The notes beneath the pieces were generated by a model. It worked only from the letters and a program-made list of their open reading frames with translations. It ran no database searches and had not been told where the DNA came from. Both the position numbers and the translations under genes were made by a program. Positions 1 to 7,216 of a DNA stretch of 18,503 nucleotides are shown in pieces. The stretch comes from UBA668 sp052034175 (GTDB lineage: Bacteria > Actinomycetota > Acidimicrobiia > Acidimicrobiales > Ilumatobacteraceae): contig JBPOIX010000069.1 in assembly GCA_052034175.1 (NCBI GenBank), positions 1-18,503 on the forward strand. The letters run 5' to 3'. How positions within the stretch are numbered: position 1 is the stretch's first letter; each line of letters opens with the position of its first letter.

Positions 1-1042
1 CGTTGCTCGAGGTGTACAGGCCGTCACCAGCGGCCCCGGCGGCGCCGAGGATGAGGCTGCTGCCGCAGGTGTTGGTGACGAACACGGCCGGGGTCCAGCT
101 CGGGTCGGCGGCCTTGGCGTTGGCGACCTCGGTGAGGAAGCCGATGCACTGGGCACCCAGCGGCACGGCCATGATCACGTCGGGCTTGGCAGCCGCGATG
201 TGGGTGATCTGGGCGGTGGGCGGGGCCTGCTCTGCGGCCTCGATGGTCTCCTCGCCGATGATCTCGATGCCGTAGTCGCCGGCGATCTCATTGAACGCGT
301 CGACGTACACCTGGCCGAACTCGTTGTTCACGTGGAACAGCGAGACCGTGGCGCCCTCGGGGTACAGCTCGGCGATCTGCGCCGCGTAGACCTGGGACTC
401 GATGGTGTACGGCACAAACTCGCCGGTGGTCCAGGGGTAGTTCGCCACGTCGCCCCACGCCGGCGAGCCGGTGAGTGCGGCCAGCTGCGGCACGCAGTTC
501 TGGTTCAGGGTGTCGCGCACGGCCGCGTTGTTGGCCGAGCCGATGATGCCCGAGAAGATGTGAGCGCCGGCATCGAGCTGGGTGGCCACGGCGCCGGGGG
601 TGAGCTCGGCGTTGTACTGGTCGTCCTCGATCGCGATCTCGATCTCCATGTCGCCGAGGATGTCGTTCTCGTTGGCGTACTGGATGTAGGCCTCGAAACC
701 GTCCTTCACCGGGGCGAAGGCTGCGGCAGCGGCACCACCGGACAGCGGCATCGCCGAGCCGATCTTGATCGTGCCTTCGATCGGGGCGTTGGCGGCAGCC
801 TCGTCCACGCACAGCGACGTGTCGACGGCCCAGCCCTCCGCAGCCGGCGGGTCGGTTTCAACCGGACCATCGGTGGTGTCCGGGGCATCCGTGCCATCGG
901 GCGCATCCGTGGCGTCAGGTGCGTCGGTGCCGTCAGGCGCCTCCGTGGCCGGCGTTGTCGACTTGTCGTCGTCGCTGCAGGCGGCGGCGAACAGTGCACT
1001 GGCGGCGATGAACGCCCCCAGCACTCGCTTGCGCTGCTTCAT
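1..1042 (-). CDS. Branched-chain amino acid-type ABC transporter substrate-binding lipoprotein (3' end outside window)
   Basis: This is the extracytoplasmic receptor of the Liv-type importer encoded just upstream. From ATG at 1042 the frame stays open to the window edge, giving 347 residues with no stop, so the C-terminus is missing. The N-terminus MKQRKR is followed by a hydrophobic stretch and a lipobox-like FAAAC with Cys22, indicating a lipid-anchored protein. Residues 27-60 are an acidic, Pro/Thr-rich linker holding four APDxTD hexapeptides. The type I periplasmic-binding domain starts near residue 85 (TIKIGSAMPLSGG) and includes SGIIGSANNAAV and FHVNNEFGQVY. The start overlaps the livM stop by four bases (ATGA) and follows a GAGGGGG ribosome site inside livM. 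It is the last gene of the operon. The substrate could be amino acids, amides, urea or aromatic acids and cannot be chosen from sequence alone. Confidence 0.93.
   Translation of the reverse strand, partial: MKQRKRVLGAFIAASALFAAACSDDDKSTTPATEAPDGTDAPDATDAPDGTDAPDTTDGPVETDPPAAEGWAVDTSLCVDEAAANAPIEGTIKIGSAMPLSGGAAAAAFAPVKDGFEAYIQYANENDILGDMEIEIAIEDDQYNAELTPGAVATQLDAGAHIFSGIIGSANNAAVRDTLNQNCVPQLAALTGSPAWGDVANYPWTTGEFVPYTIESQVYAAQIAELYPEGATVSLFHVNNEFGQVYVDAFNEIAGDYGIEIIGEETIEAAEQAPPTAQITHIAAAKPDVIMAVPLGAQCIGFLTEVANAKAADPSWTPAVFVTNTCGSSLILGAAGAAGDGLYTSSN
869..940 (-). repeat. Four tandem 18-bp units encoding APDxTD in the lipoprotein linker
   Basis: Residues 35-58 of the substrate-binding protein read as four APDxTD hexapeptides with x being G, A, G and T. 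The DNA is therefore four imperfect 18-bp direct repeats. They make a flexible acidic tether between the lipid anchor at Cys22 and the binding domain. Such in-frame repeats can change copy number by slippage. Confidence 0.8.
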
Positions 1043-2289
1043 TGAGTGTCCCCCTCATTGGTGGTGGTGGTATCCGCGCTGGCAGTGGCCAACGCGATCG
1101 CTGCGCCGCCCGCACCGGCGGGCCGGGGAACGACACGAACGATGAGTGGACTGTACTGCTTCCACATGCCCACAAGCCCTCTCGGGGCGACGAACATGAG
1201 AAGGATCAGCAACAGCGCAAAGATGCCGTCCGCCGGTGCCACCTCGGCCCAGCTGAGCAATGGCCGGAACAGCCCGGGGATCTTCTCGTCCTTGTCCCAG
1301 GTGCCCGTCTTGTCGTTGATGAACACGTACAGCACGGCGCCGATGACCGGGCCCCACAGCGAACCGGCGCCGCCGATCACCATCACGATCAGGAAGGTGA
1401 TGGCGCCGAGCACGGTGATGCTCACCAGGCCCTCCGGGCTGACGCCGCCGGTGGTGATGGCCTTCACACAACCGGGGAGGGCGCAGAGGCCGGCCGAAAT
1501 GCCGAAGATGAACGCCTTCGTGCTGACGAGGTTGACCCCCATCACCGCGGCCGCGGTCTCGTTGTCCCGGATGGCGATCAGCGAACGCCCGATGCGGCTC
1601 TTCACCACGCCGCGGCAGCAGAGGTAGACGACGACGGCGACGATGGCCGCGATCCAGTAGTAGAAGGCCGCCTTGTTGTCCGGGCGCTGCAGGTTGCCGA
1701 ACGGCTTCCAGCCGAAGATCTCGAACGTCTCCATCTGGCCCTTGGCTGCCGGCCCGATGTTGAAGCCGGTGGTCGGCACCTCGGTCCCCGGGCACGTGCG
1801 GCTGACACCCGTCGCCGGGCACGACACGGGCAGGCCGGAGCCACCACCGGTGAGCCAGGCGAGCTTCTTCCAGGTCATCATCTGCGGGAAGACCAGGCCG
1901 AGGGCCAGGGTGACGAGGGCCAGGTACACGCCCTTGATCCGCGCCGCCGGGAACGACACGATGACACCGAGCAGGAACGACACGGCGAACGCCACCGGGA
2001 ATGTCAGCCACGGGCTGAAACCCCAGCGGGACACCATGATGCCCGTGGTGTAGGCACCGATGCCGAGGAACGCCGAGTGGCCGATGGAGATCTGCCCGGC
2101 ATAGCCGAGCACGAGGTTGAGCGCCATGGCCGCGGCCATGAGCGTGAGGGCATCGATGGCCGTGCTGATCGTGCCGGCCTCCCACACGGTGGGGATGCGG
2201 ATGGCGAGCCAGACGATGGCGGCCGCCACGACGAGGCGGATCGCCCAGTGGGTGGCGCTGCCTTCCTTGATGGTGACGAACGACTTCAT
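1039..2289 (-). CDS. livM: Branched-chain amino acid-type ABC transporter permease LivM
   Basis: This is the second inner-membrane permease of the Liv importer, 416 residues. A soluble N-terminus precedes the first membrane segment at about residues 16-34. The family stretch NLVLGYAGQISIGHSAFLG lies at 58-76, and the cytoplasmic coupling loop AIRDNETAAAVMGVN at 239-253 is where LivG/LivF dock. A loop at about 145-208 between membrane segments is long and polar and holds two cysteines (157 and 166), which could pair outside the membrane. The C-terminus has a Thr-rich tail. ATG at 2289 overlaps the livH stop by four bases, and the stop overlaps the start of the substrate-binding gene in the same way, so translation is probably coupled. 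Confidence 0.95.
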   Translation of the reverse strand: MKSFVTIKEGSATHWAIRLVVAAAIVWLAIRIPTVWEAGTISTAIDALTLMAAAMALNLVLGYAGQISIGHSAFLGIGAYTTGIMVSRWGFSPWLTFPVAFAVSFLLGVIVSFPAARIKGVYLALVTLALGLVFPQMMTWKKLAWLTGGGSGLPVSCPATGVSRTCPGTEVPTTGFNIGPAAKGQMETFEIFGWKPFGNLQRPDNKAAFYYWIAAIVAVVVYLCCRGVVKSRIGRSLIAIRDNETAAAVMGVNLVSTKAFIFGISAGLCALPGCVKAITTGGVSPEGLVSITVLGAITFLIVMVIGGAGSLWGPVIGAVLYVFINDKTGTWDKDEKIPGLFRPLLSWAEVAPADGIFALLLILLMFVAPRGLVGMWKQYSPLIVRVVPRPAGAGGAAIALATASADTTTTNEGDTQ

Positions 2290-3209
2290 ACCCGCTCCAC
2301 CTTTGCCGTGCCGAACAGGCCGGACGGTTTGAACAACAGCACTCCGACGATCACGAGCAGGGCGACCCCGAGCTTCATCTCTTGGCCGATGAAGCTGAAG
2401 TACCCGGACGTGAGGTTCTCGATCAGGCCGATGGCCATCCCGCCGACGACGGCGCCCCCTGGCGAATCGAACCCGCCCAGCGTGGCCGCGGCCGAGCCGT
2501 AGATGAAGATGCCGAACATCAGGCCGAGGTTGACCGTGTTGTTCAAGCCACCCATCACCACGCCGCCGACGGCACCGATGGCGGCGGCGAGGCCCCAGCT
2601 GACCATCAGCACCACATGGGTGCGGATGCCCGTGAGCTTGGCGCTCTCCGAGTTGCTGGCCACGGCGCGCATGGCCAGGCCGAACTTGGTGTGGTTGAAC
2701 AACAGGTACAGCAGCAGACCGATGACCAGCACCAGCACCAGCACTCCGACGCGTTCCCAGCGGATGTTGGCGCCGAGGAACTTGAACTGATCGTCCGGCT
2801 CGGCGGGGAACAGGTCGGGGAACGTCTTCTGCTTGCTGCCCACACCGCTGTTGGGCAGCTGCTGGTTGCCCCAGATGGCGCCGTCGAGCCAGTTGAGCAG
2901 GCGGAACAGGCCGAGCGTCACCACGAACACGGCGAACGGCGACTTCTTACTGATCGGCCGCACCAATGTGACCTCGGCCAGCGCGCCGATGGCGAAGCCG
3001 ACGCCCATGCCCAGGAAGAGGGCGATCCAGATCGGGATGCCCCACTCGCCGAACTGATAGACGCAGTAGGTGGAGAACAGGGCCATCTCGCCTTGCGCGA
3101 AGTTGAGGTGGCCGGTGCCCCGGTAGATGATGACCAGGCCGAGGGCGATGAGCGCGTAGACGCTGCCCTGGCTGATGCCGTCGATGACTCGTTGCAGGAA
3201 CAGATCCAT
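2286..3209 (-). CDS. livH: Branched-chain amino acid-type ABC transporter permease LivH
   Basis: This is the first inner-membrane permease of the Liv importer, 307 residues, the usual family length. The N-terminus contains GISQGSVYALIALGLVIIYR, followed by HLNFAQGEM, both hallmark LivH sequences. The coupling loop AMRAVASNSESAKLTGI lies in the C-terminal half. A long hydrophilic loop after GAIWGNQQLP contains a run of charged residues before the next membrane segment. The start shares one base with the livF stop (TGATG), and the stop overlaps the livM start by four bases, so it sits in a tightly coupled operon. Its partner in the membrane is LivM. Confidence 0.95.
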   Translation of the reverse strand: MDLFLQRVIDGISQGSVYALIALGLVIIYRGTGHLNFAQGEMALFSTYCVYQFGEWGIPIWIALFLGMGVGFAIGALAEVTLVRPISKKSPFAVFVVTLGLFRLLNWLDGAIWGNQQLPNSGVGSKQKTFPDLFPAEPDDQFKFLGANIRWERVGVLVLVLVIGLLLYLLFNHTKFGLAMRAVASNSESAKLTGIRTHVVLMVSWGLAAAIGAVGGVVMGGLNNTVNLGLMFGIFIYGSAAATLGGFDSPGGAVVGGMAIGLIENLTSGYFSFIGQEMKLGVALLVIVGVLLFKPSGLFGTAKVERV

Positions 3210-3919
3210 CAGAACCCCAGGTACGCCTTCCGAATGGAATCGTCGGCGCTGAGTTCCTCGGAGGAACCGCTGGCCACGATGGTGCCGGTCTCCAGCAGGT
3301 AGACCCTGCTGGCAATGTGCATCGCCAGGTTGGCGTTCTGCTCCACCAGCAGAACGGACAGCCCGTCCTCCCGGTTCAGCCGGCCGAGCACGGCGAAGAG
3401 CTCCTGGGTGATCAGCGGGGCGAGACCGAGGCTGGGCTCATCGCACAGCAGCAGCTTCGGCCGGCTCATCAGCGCCCGGGCGATGGCCAGCATCTGCTGC
3501 TCGCCACCGCTGAGGCTGCCGGCCCGTTGCTGGCGCCGCTCGGCCAACCGCGGGAACACCTCGAACCACTTGTCCATGTCCTCGCGGATGCCGTCGCCGC
3601 CGTGGCGCACATAGGCACCGGCGAGCAGGTTGTCCTCCACCGAGAGCTCGGGGAAGGTGCCACGGCCTTGGGGCACCTGGGCGATCCCGGCCCGCACGAT
3701 GTGATCGGGCGACCACCTGGTGATGTTGTGGCCCTCCATCTCCACCATGCCGGAGCGGCCGATGAGGCCGGAGATGGCGCGCATGGTGGTGGTCTTGCCG
3801 GCGCCGTTGGCCCCGAGCATCACCACCAGTTCGCCTTCACCGACCTCGAGGTCGATGCCTTGCAGCACCTGCACCGGGCCGTACCCGGCGGTGAGCCCTT
3901 GCACCTTCAGCATGCTCAT
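3209..3919 (-). CDS. livF: ABC transporter ATP-binding protein LivF
   Basis: One of the two ATPases that power the Liv importer, 236 residues, the usual length. Walker A is GANGAGKT at 36-43, the Q-loop glutamine is Gln84 in VPQGRGTFP, the ABC signature LSGGEQQ is at 136-142, and Walker B LLLCDEP is at 156-162 with the catalytic Glu161. A switch histidine is not visible at the end of the downstream VLLVEQNANLAM: as in other LivF proteins, that segment carries Gln-Asn where LivG has His-His. ATG at 3919 overlaps the livG stop by four bases. It acts on the cytoplasmic face as a heterodimer with LivG. Confidence 0.95.
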   Translation of the reverse strand: MSMLKVQGLTAGYGPVQVLQGIDLEVGEGELVVMLGANGAGKTTTMRAISGLIGRSGMVEMEGHNITRWSPDHIVRAGIAQVPQGRGTFPELSVEDNLLAGAYVRHGGDGIREDMDKWFEVFPRLAERRQQRAGSLSGGEQQMLAIARALMSRPKLLLCDEPSLGLAPLITQELFAVLGRLNREDGLSVLLVEQNANLAMHIASRVYLLETGTIVASGSSEELSADDSIRKAYLGF

Positions 3920-4677
3920 GCGGACGTCCCCAGGTAGGCGGCGATGACCGCGTCGTTCTGCTGCACCTCGGCCGGCGTGCCGTCGGCGATCTTGCGGCCG
4001 AACTCCATGGCCACCACCCGGTCGCTGATGCCCATAACCATGCTCATGTGGTGTTCCACCAACAGCACCGTGAGGTTGAACTGGTCGCGGATCTTCACCA
4101 CGGTCTCGCCCAGTTCGTCCACCTCGCCGTGGGTGAGGCCGCTGGCGGGCTCGTCCATCAGCAGGAACGTCGGCTTGGCAGCCAGCGCCCGGGCGATCTC
4201 CAGCCGCTTCAGCGTGCCGAAGGGCAGGCCCATGGCCGGCCGGAACGCCAACTGGCCGAGGCCCAACTCGTTCAGCAGGTCGCCGGCGAAGTCCCGCGTC
4301 TGCTTGTTCTCCTTGTGGGCACCGATGCGGAACACCGCGCGGGTGAACCCGACCTTGCCCTGGCTGTGCGCACCGACCATCACGTTGTCCAGCAAGGACA
4401 TGGTGGGGAACAGCGCCAGGTTCTGGAAGGTGCGGGCGATGCCCAGGCGGGCGATGCCGTGCGCCGGCACCGTCAGCAACTCCTGGTCGCGGAACCGGAC
4501 CGACCCTGCGGTCGGCTGGTAGATCCGGCTGACCACGTTGAACATCGTGGTCTTGCCGGCACCGTTCGGGCCGATGAGGCCACAGATGTGGCCTTCCTCG
4601 ATGCTGAACGACAGGCCGTCGAGCGCCACGATGCCGCCGAAGCGCACCGTCACATCATCTACTACGAGCAAACTCAC
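3916..4677 (-). CDS. livG: ABC transporter ATP-binding protein LivG (GTG start chosen)
   Basis: Second ATPase of the Liv importer and first gene of the operon. Walker A GPNGAGKT is at 36-43, Walker B FLLMDEP follows the degenerate signature PFGTLKRLEIARAL, and the switch histidine pair is in LLVEHHMSM. The frame is open back to an ATG at 4737, which would give 273 residues. I prefer GTG at 4677 (253 residues) because a strong purine-rich ribosome site, GGAGGGGG, lies about 10 bases before it. LivG homology also starts right there (SLLVVDDVTVRFGG), and the extra 20 residues look like untranslated sequence. A possible promoter (GTGACA and TACGGT) lies inside that extension. The gene is divergent from the oxygenase at 4804. 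Confidence 0.93.
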   Translation of the reverse strand: MSLLVVDDVTVRFGGIVALDGLSFSIEEGHICGLIGPNGAGKTTMFNVVSRIYQPTAGSVRFRDQELLTVPAHGIARLGIARTFQNLALFPTMSLLDNVMVGAHSQGKVGFTRAVFRIGAHKENKQTRDFAGDLLNELGLGQLAFRPAMGLPFGTLKRLEIARALAAKPTFLLMDEPASGLTHGEVDELGETVVKIRDQFNLTVLLVEHHMSMVMGISDRVVAMEFGRKIADGTPAEVQQNDAVIAAYLGTSA

Positions 4678-4713
4678 GCCGAGTATTCCCCCCTCCGTGC
4701 TTGAGTTCCGCAC

Positions 4714-4744
4714 ACCGTAGCCGGTGACGAGGGGCACATGTCAC
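4714..4744 (-). promoter_or_regulatory. Possible promoter of the liv operon
   Basis: On the minus strand, GTGACA (4744-4739) is followed after 19 bases by TACGGT (4719-4714). The spacing is long and the match imperfect. It would start a transcript roughly 30 bases before the GTG at 4677, leaving room for the GGAGGGGG ribosome site. This is a by-eye call. Confidence 0.3.
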
Positions 4745-4803
4745 TTCCGGTTGGGAGCCCGAGCCCCGAGGGTCGTAGCGTCGCCGACGAGGAGATACCT
4801 GCC

Positions 4804-5844
4804 ATGACGCTCACTGTTCCCACCTTCTCGCTCGCCACGTGGCGCCGCGCCGCCGACCCTCGGCCGCTCTCCGCAGCCCTCTGCCGGGCGTGCCACGAGG
4901 TGGGGTTCCTGTACGTCGTCGATCACGACGTACCGGCCGACTTCCTCACGGATTACTTCGCTCTGCTGCAGCGCTTCTTCGCCCTGCCCGCCGAGGTGAA
5001 GGAGCAGATCGCCAAGACGCGCTCGCCCCACTTCCGTGGCTGGGAACAGGTCGGCGCCGAGCTGACGAACAACCGCGTGGACTACCGCGAGCAGCTCGAC
5101 CTGTGCACGGAGAACCCTCCCTACGCGGCCGACGCGCACCCGGCGTTCCTGCGCCTCGAGGGCCCCAACCAGTGGCTGGCGGACGACGTGCTGCCCGGCT
5201 TCGAGGCCGCGGTGCGCCGCTTCTTCGCCCTCGCCGGCGACCTGGCGTGGGAGCTGATGGAGGTGATGTCCGAAGGGCTGGGCCTGGAGCGTGGGCACAT
5301 CCGCAGCACGTTCGGCGAGCAGCCGTTCAGCCTGATGAAGCTGATCCACTACCCCACCACCCCGCCGGGCGAAGCCGGGGTGAACGCGCATCACGACGCC
5401 GGCTTCCTCACCGTGCTGTTCCAGCACGAGGTCGGCGGCCTGCAGGCGCAGGGGCCCGACGGTGAGTGGATCGATGTGGACCCGCCCAAGGGGGCGATCA
5501 TCATCAACGTCGGCGAGATGCTGCAAGCCACCACCGGGAACTACTTCGTCGCCTCCACCCACCGGGTGATCGCCCACCAGGAGCGCTACTCGTCGGCCTA
5601 CTTCCACGGCCCCGACCTGCGCACCCCGCTGTACCGGATGGACCTCCCGGAGCGTTTCGCCGAGGCCGTGGACGCCAGCCCCCGGCACCGCGCTGCGGGG
5701 TTCATGGCCAAGCGCCATGAACTGCTCGACGGTCGCGACGGCATCGAATCCGCCAGCGCACCGGTGTTCGGTGAGCAGATGTGGAACTACTACGTCCGCA
5801 GCTACCCCGACGTGGTGGAGCAGTACTACGCGGACTCGATGTAG
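4804..5844 (+). CDS. 2-oxoglutarate/Fe(II)-dependent oxygenase, isopenicillin N synthase family
   Basis: A non-haem iron oxygenase of 346 residues, normal for this family. An N-terminal DIOX_N-like domain (about 5-120) contains VGFLYVVDHDVP and the EQLDL segment. The C-terminal jelly-roll core has the iron-binding His196-x-Asp198 (in NAHHDAGF), the distal ligand His253 (in ASTHRV) and the 2-oxoglutarate-binding Arg261-x-Ser263 (RYS). All three sites are intact. ATG at 4804 is preceded by GAGGAG at a normal distance; an upstream ATG at 4738 in the same frame lacks such a site. Family members oxidise small molecules, for example hydroxylating or desaturating amino acids, and the substrate here is unknown. 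Its position divergent from the liv operon suggests, without proving, that it acts on an imported compound. Confidence 0.92.
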   Translation: MTLTVPTFSLATWRRAADPRPLSAALCRACHEVGFLYVVDHDVPADFLTDYFALLQRFFALPAEVKEQIAKTRSPHFRGWEQVGAELTNNRVDYREQLDLCTENPPYAADAHPAFLRLEGPNQWLADDVLPGFEAAVRRFFALAGDLAWELMEVMSEGLGLERGHIRSTFGEQPFSLMKLIHYPTTPPGEAGVNAHHDAGFLTVLFQHEVGGLQAQGPDGEWIDVDPPKGAIIINVGEMLQATTGNYFVASTHRVIAHQERYSSAYFHGPDLRTPLYRMDLPERFAEAVDASPRHRAAGFMAKRHELLDGRDGIESASAPVFGEQMWNYYVRSYPDVVEQYYADSM

Positions 5845-5851
5845 GCGCGAC

Positions 5852-5871
5852 CAGCGCGGCGAAGCGCTGTT
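5852..5871 (+). terminator. Small hairpin between convergent genes, possible terminator
   Basis: CAGCGC (5852-5857) and GCGCTG (5864-5869) form a 6-bp stem with a 6-base loop, starting eight bases after the oxygenase stop, followed only by TT. The convergent hydrolase stops at 5910, so a terminator is expected in this gap. The weak T-run keeps confidence low. Confidence 0.3.
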
Positions 5872-5909
5872 CCCTGATCCCTGCGGCCCGGACGGTCGCT
5901 TCGACGGGC

Positions 5910-7097
5910 TCAGGCGTGGGCGTCGGCCGCCGCGGCTGCGGCCTGGATGAGGGCCATCGCCCGCACGTCGTTGGCCAGGTTGCCGGCCATCTTGTTCATC
6001 ACGTAGCCGAGCGCCATCTGCCGTTCCGGCTGGGCGAATGCCACCGACCCGCCCGCGCCCGGGTGCCCGAAGCACCCTGCGCCGGCGAACGGCATGAACA
6101 TGCTCGGCGTCATGAACCCCATGCCGAACGCCGTGGGCACGATCAGGCAGGCGTCGGGTTCGTTCTCGGGGGTGACGGGGCGACGAGCCGTGTCGCGCAC
6201 ATCGTCCGTGAGCAACTGCACACCGTCCACCGGCGCCAGCGTGGCCGCGTAGATGCGGGCCAGGGCATGGGCGTTGGTGACCCCGTTCGCGGCCGGGATC
6301 TCCGCGGCGTGAATGGCCCGCGTGTTGAACGGGTTGCTGCCGTCCGTGGCCGTGAACGCCCCGTTCAGGCTCAGCGCCCGGCCGGCGTTCGTGCCCGGCC
6401 CCATGAACATCTCCATCATCTGGCGGACTGCGGGGTCCTCCACGGCGTCGCCACCAAGGCCGCCGATCAGCGGCGACACCCGCCCCTCGTGCTCCTCGGG
6501 CAGCCCGATGTAGCACTCCACACCCACCGGGCCGGCGATCTCCTCGCGCACGAACTGGCCGATGCCGCGGTGCGCGGGGTCCACCCGCCGCACCAGCTCG
6601 CCCGCCAACCAGCCATAGGTGAGGGCGTGGTAGCCGTGCGTGCTGCCGATCTCCCACTCCGGCGCGGTGTCGGCCAGGCGAGCGGTGACGGTGCCCCAAT
6701 CCAGCGCCTCGGCGAGGCTGATGTCGCCCTGCACGCTGAACAGGCCGCACTGGTGGCTGAGCAACTGGGCGACGGTGGCCCCGCCCTTCCCGTGGGCCGC
6801 GAACTCGGGCCAGTACTCGGCCACCGGGCGGTCGTAGGCCAGCAGGCCTCGCTGCACGCAGATGGCCACGGCGATGGCCGCGATGCCCTTCGTGGTGGAG
6901 AACACCAACTGCAGGGTGTCCGAGTCGTAGGGGCGTTCCTGCCCGGCTTCGAACCGGCCCCCGGTGAGGTCCACCACCTTCTGCCCGCGGTGGTACACCG
7001 CCACGCCGGCGCCGACGTCTTCCCCCTCGGTGAGGTTGTGTTCGAAGGCGGCGAGAACGCCTTCCCAGCCCGGTGCCACGAATCCACTGCTCGTCAT
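5910..7097 (-). CDS. Serine hydrolase of the beta-lactamase (class C/EstB-like) family
   Basis: A 395-residue cytosolic-looking protein with no signal peptide. The nucleophile motif SxxK is Ser67-Thr-Thr-Lys70 in LVFSTTKG. The second motif tyrosine is probably Tyr156 in HGYHALTYGW, and the third-motif region is FGHPGAGGS near the C-terminus, followed by GYVMNKM. These are the features of the EstB/DAP-esterase branch, which more often hydrolyses esters or lactones than beta-lactams. It is therefore best called a serine hydrolase rather than a resistance gene. ATG at 7097 is preceded by TACGGT with an 8-base gap and no ribosome site, which suggests a leaderless mRNA. Repeats at 7120-7207 lie immediately upstream. 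The natural substrate is unknown. Confidence 0.9.
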   Translation of the reverse strand: MTSSGFVAPGWEGVLAAFEHNLTEGEDVGAGVAVYHRGQKVVDLTGGRFEAGQERPYDSDTLQLVFSTTKGIAAIAVAICVQRGLLAYDRPVAEYWPEFAAHGKGGATVAQLLSHQCGLFSVQGDISLAEALDWGTVTARLADTAPEWEIGSTHGYHALTYGWLAGELVRRVDPAHRGIGQFVREEIAGPVGVECYIGLPEEHEGRVSPLIGGLGGDAVEDPAVRQMMEMFMGPGTNAGRALSLNGAFTATDGSNPFNTRAIHAAEIPAANGVTNAHALARIYAATLAPVDGVQLLTDDVRDTARRPVTPENEPDACLIVPTAFGMGFMTPSMFMPFAGAGCFGHPGAGGSVAFAQPERQMALGYVMNKMAGNLANDVRAMALIQAAAAAADAHA

Positions 7098-7105
7098 GAG
7101 CCCGG

Positions 7106-7111
7106 ACCGTA
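7106..7111 (-). promoter_or_regulatory. -10 box of a probable leaderless promoter (serine hydrolase)
   Basis: TACGGT fits the actinobacterial TANNNT -10 pattern and lies 8 bases before ATG 7097. That spacing puts the transcription start at or next to the start codon. Confidence 0.55.
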
Positions 7112-7119
7112 GCGCCCCG

Positions 7120-7207
7120 CTTGGAGGGTTTCATGCTTGGAGGGTCGCGTCGCGACAGGGGGAAGGGAAACCCTCCAAGGACCTGGGGCGACACGAAACC
7201 CTCCAAG
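7120..7207. repeat. Cluster of four GAAACCCTCCAAG-type repeats in both orientations
   Basis: CTTGGAGGGTTTC is found at 7120-7132. Its first nine bases recur at 7136-7144, and its exact reverse complement GAAACCCTCCAAG occurs at 7167-7179 and again at 7195-7207. Between the second and third copies lies a further perfect palindrome, GTCGCG-T-CGCGAC (7144-7156). The cluster starts 9 bases after the dehydrogenase stop and ends just upstream of the hydrolase promoter. In RNA, the 7120 copy could pair over 13 bp with either inverted copy, so alternative hairpins are possible. It may be a REP-like intergenic element, a terminator or a protein-binding array. Confidence 0.85.
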
Positions 7208-7216
7208 AGGGCCGGG

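Noticed and set aside
1042..2502. A 486-codon plus-strand frame opposite livM and livH
   Set aside because: Its composition (runs of Arg, Asp, His and Gly) is that of an antisense shadow, and livM and livH are clearly coding on the other strand.
5910..7097. Antibiotic-resistance beta-lactamase
   Set aside because: There is no signal peptide, and the motifs match the EstB/DAP-esterase branch of the family, so resistance is not supported.
4741..7206. An 821-codon open frame on the minus strand across the oxygenase and hydrolase genes
   Set aside because: It is Arg/Gly/His-rich, antisense to the oxygenase and out of frame with the hydrolase, both of which have intact active-site motifs. Long stop-free shadows are expected in GC-rich DNA.
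7120..7207. CRISPR array
   Set aside because: Copies are in both orientations, only 9-13 bp long, unevenly spaced and without cas genes.
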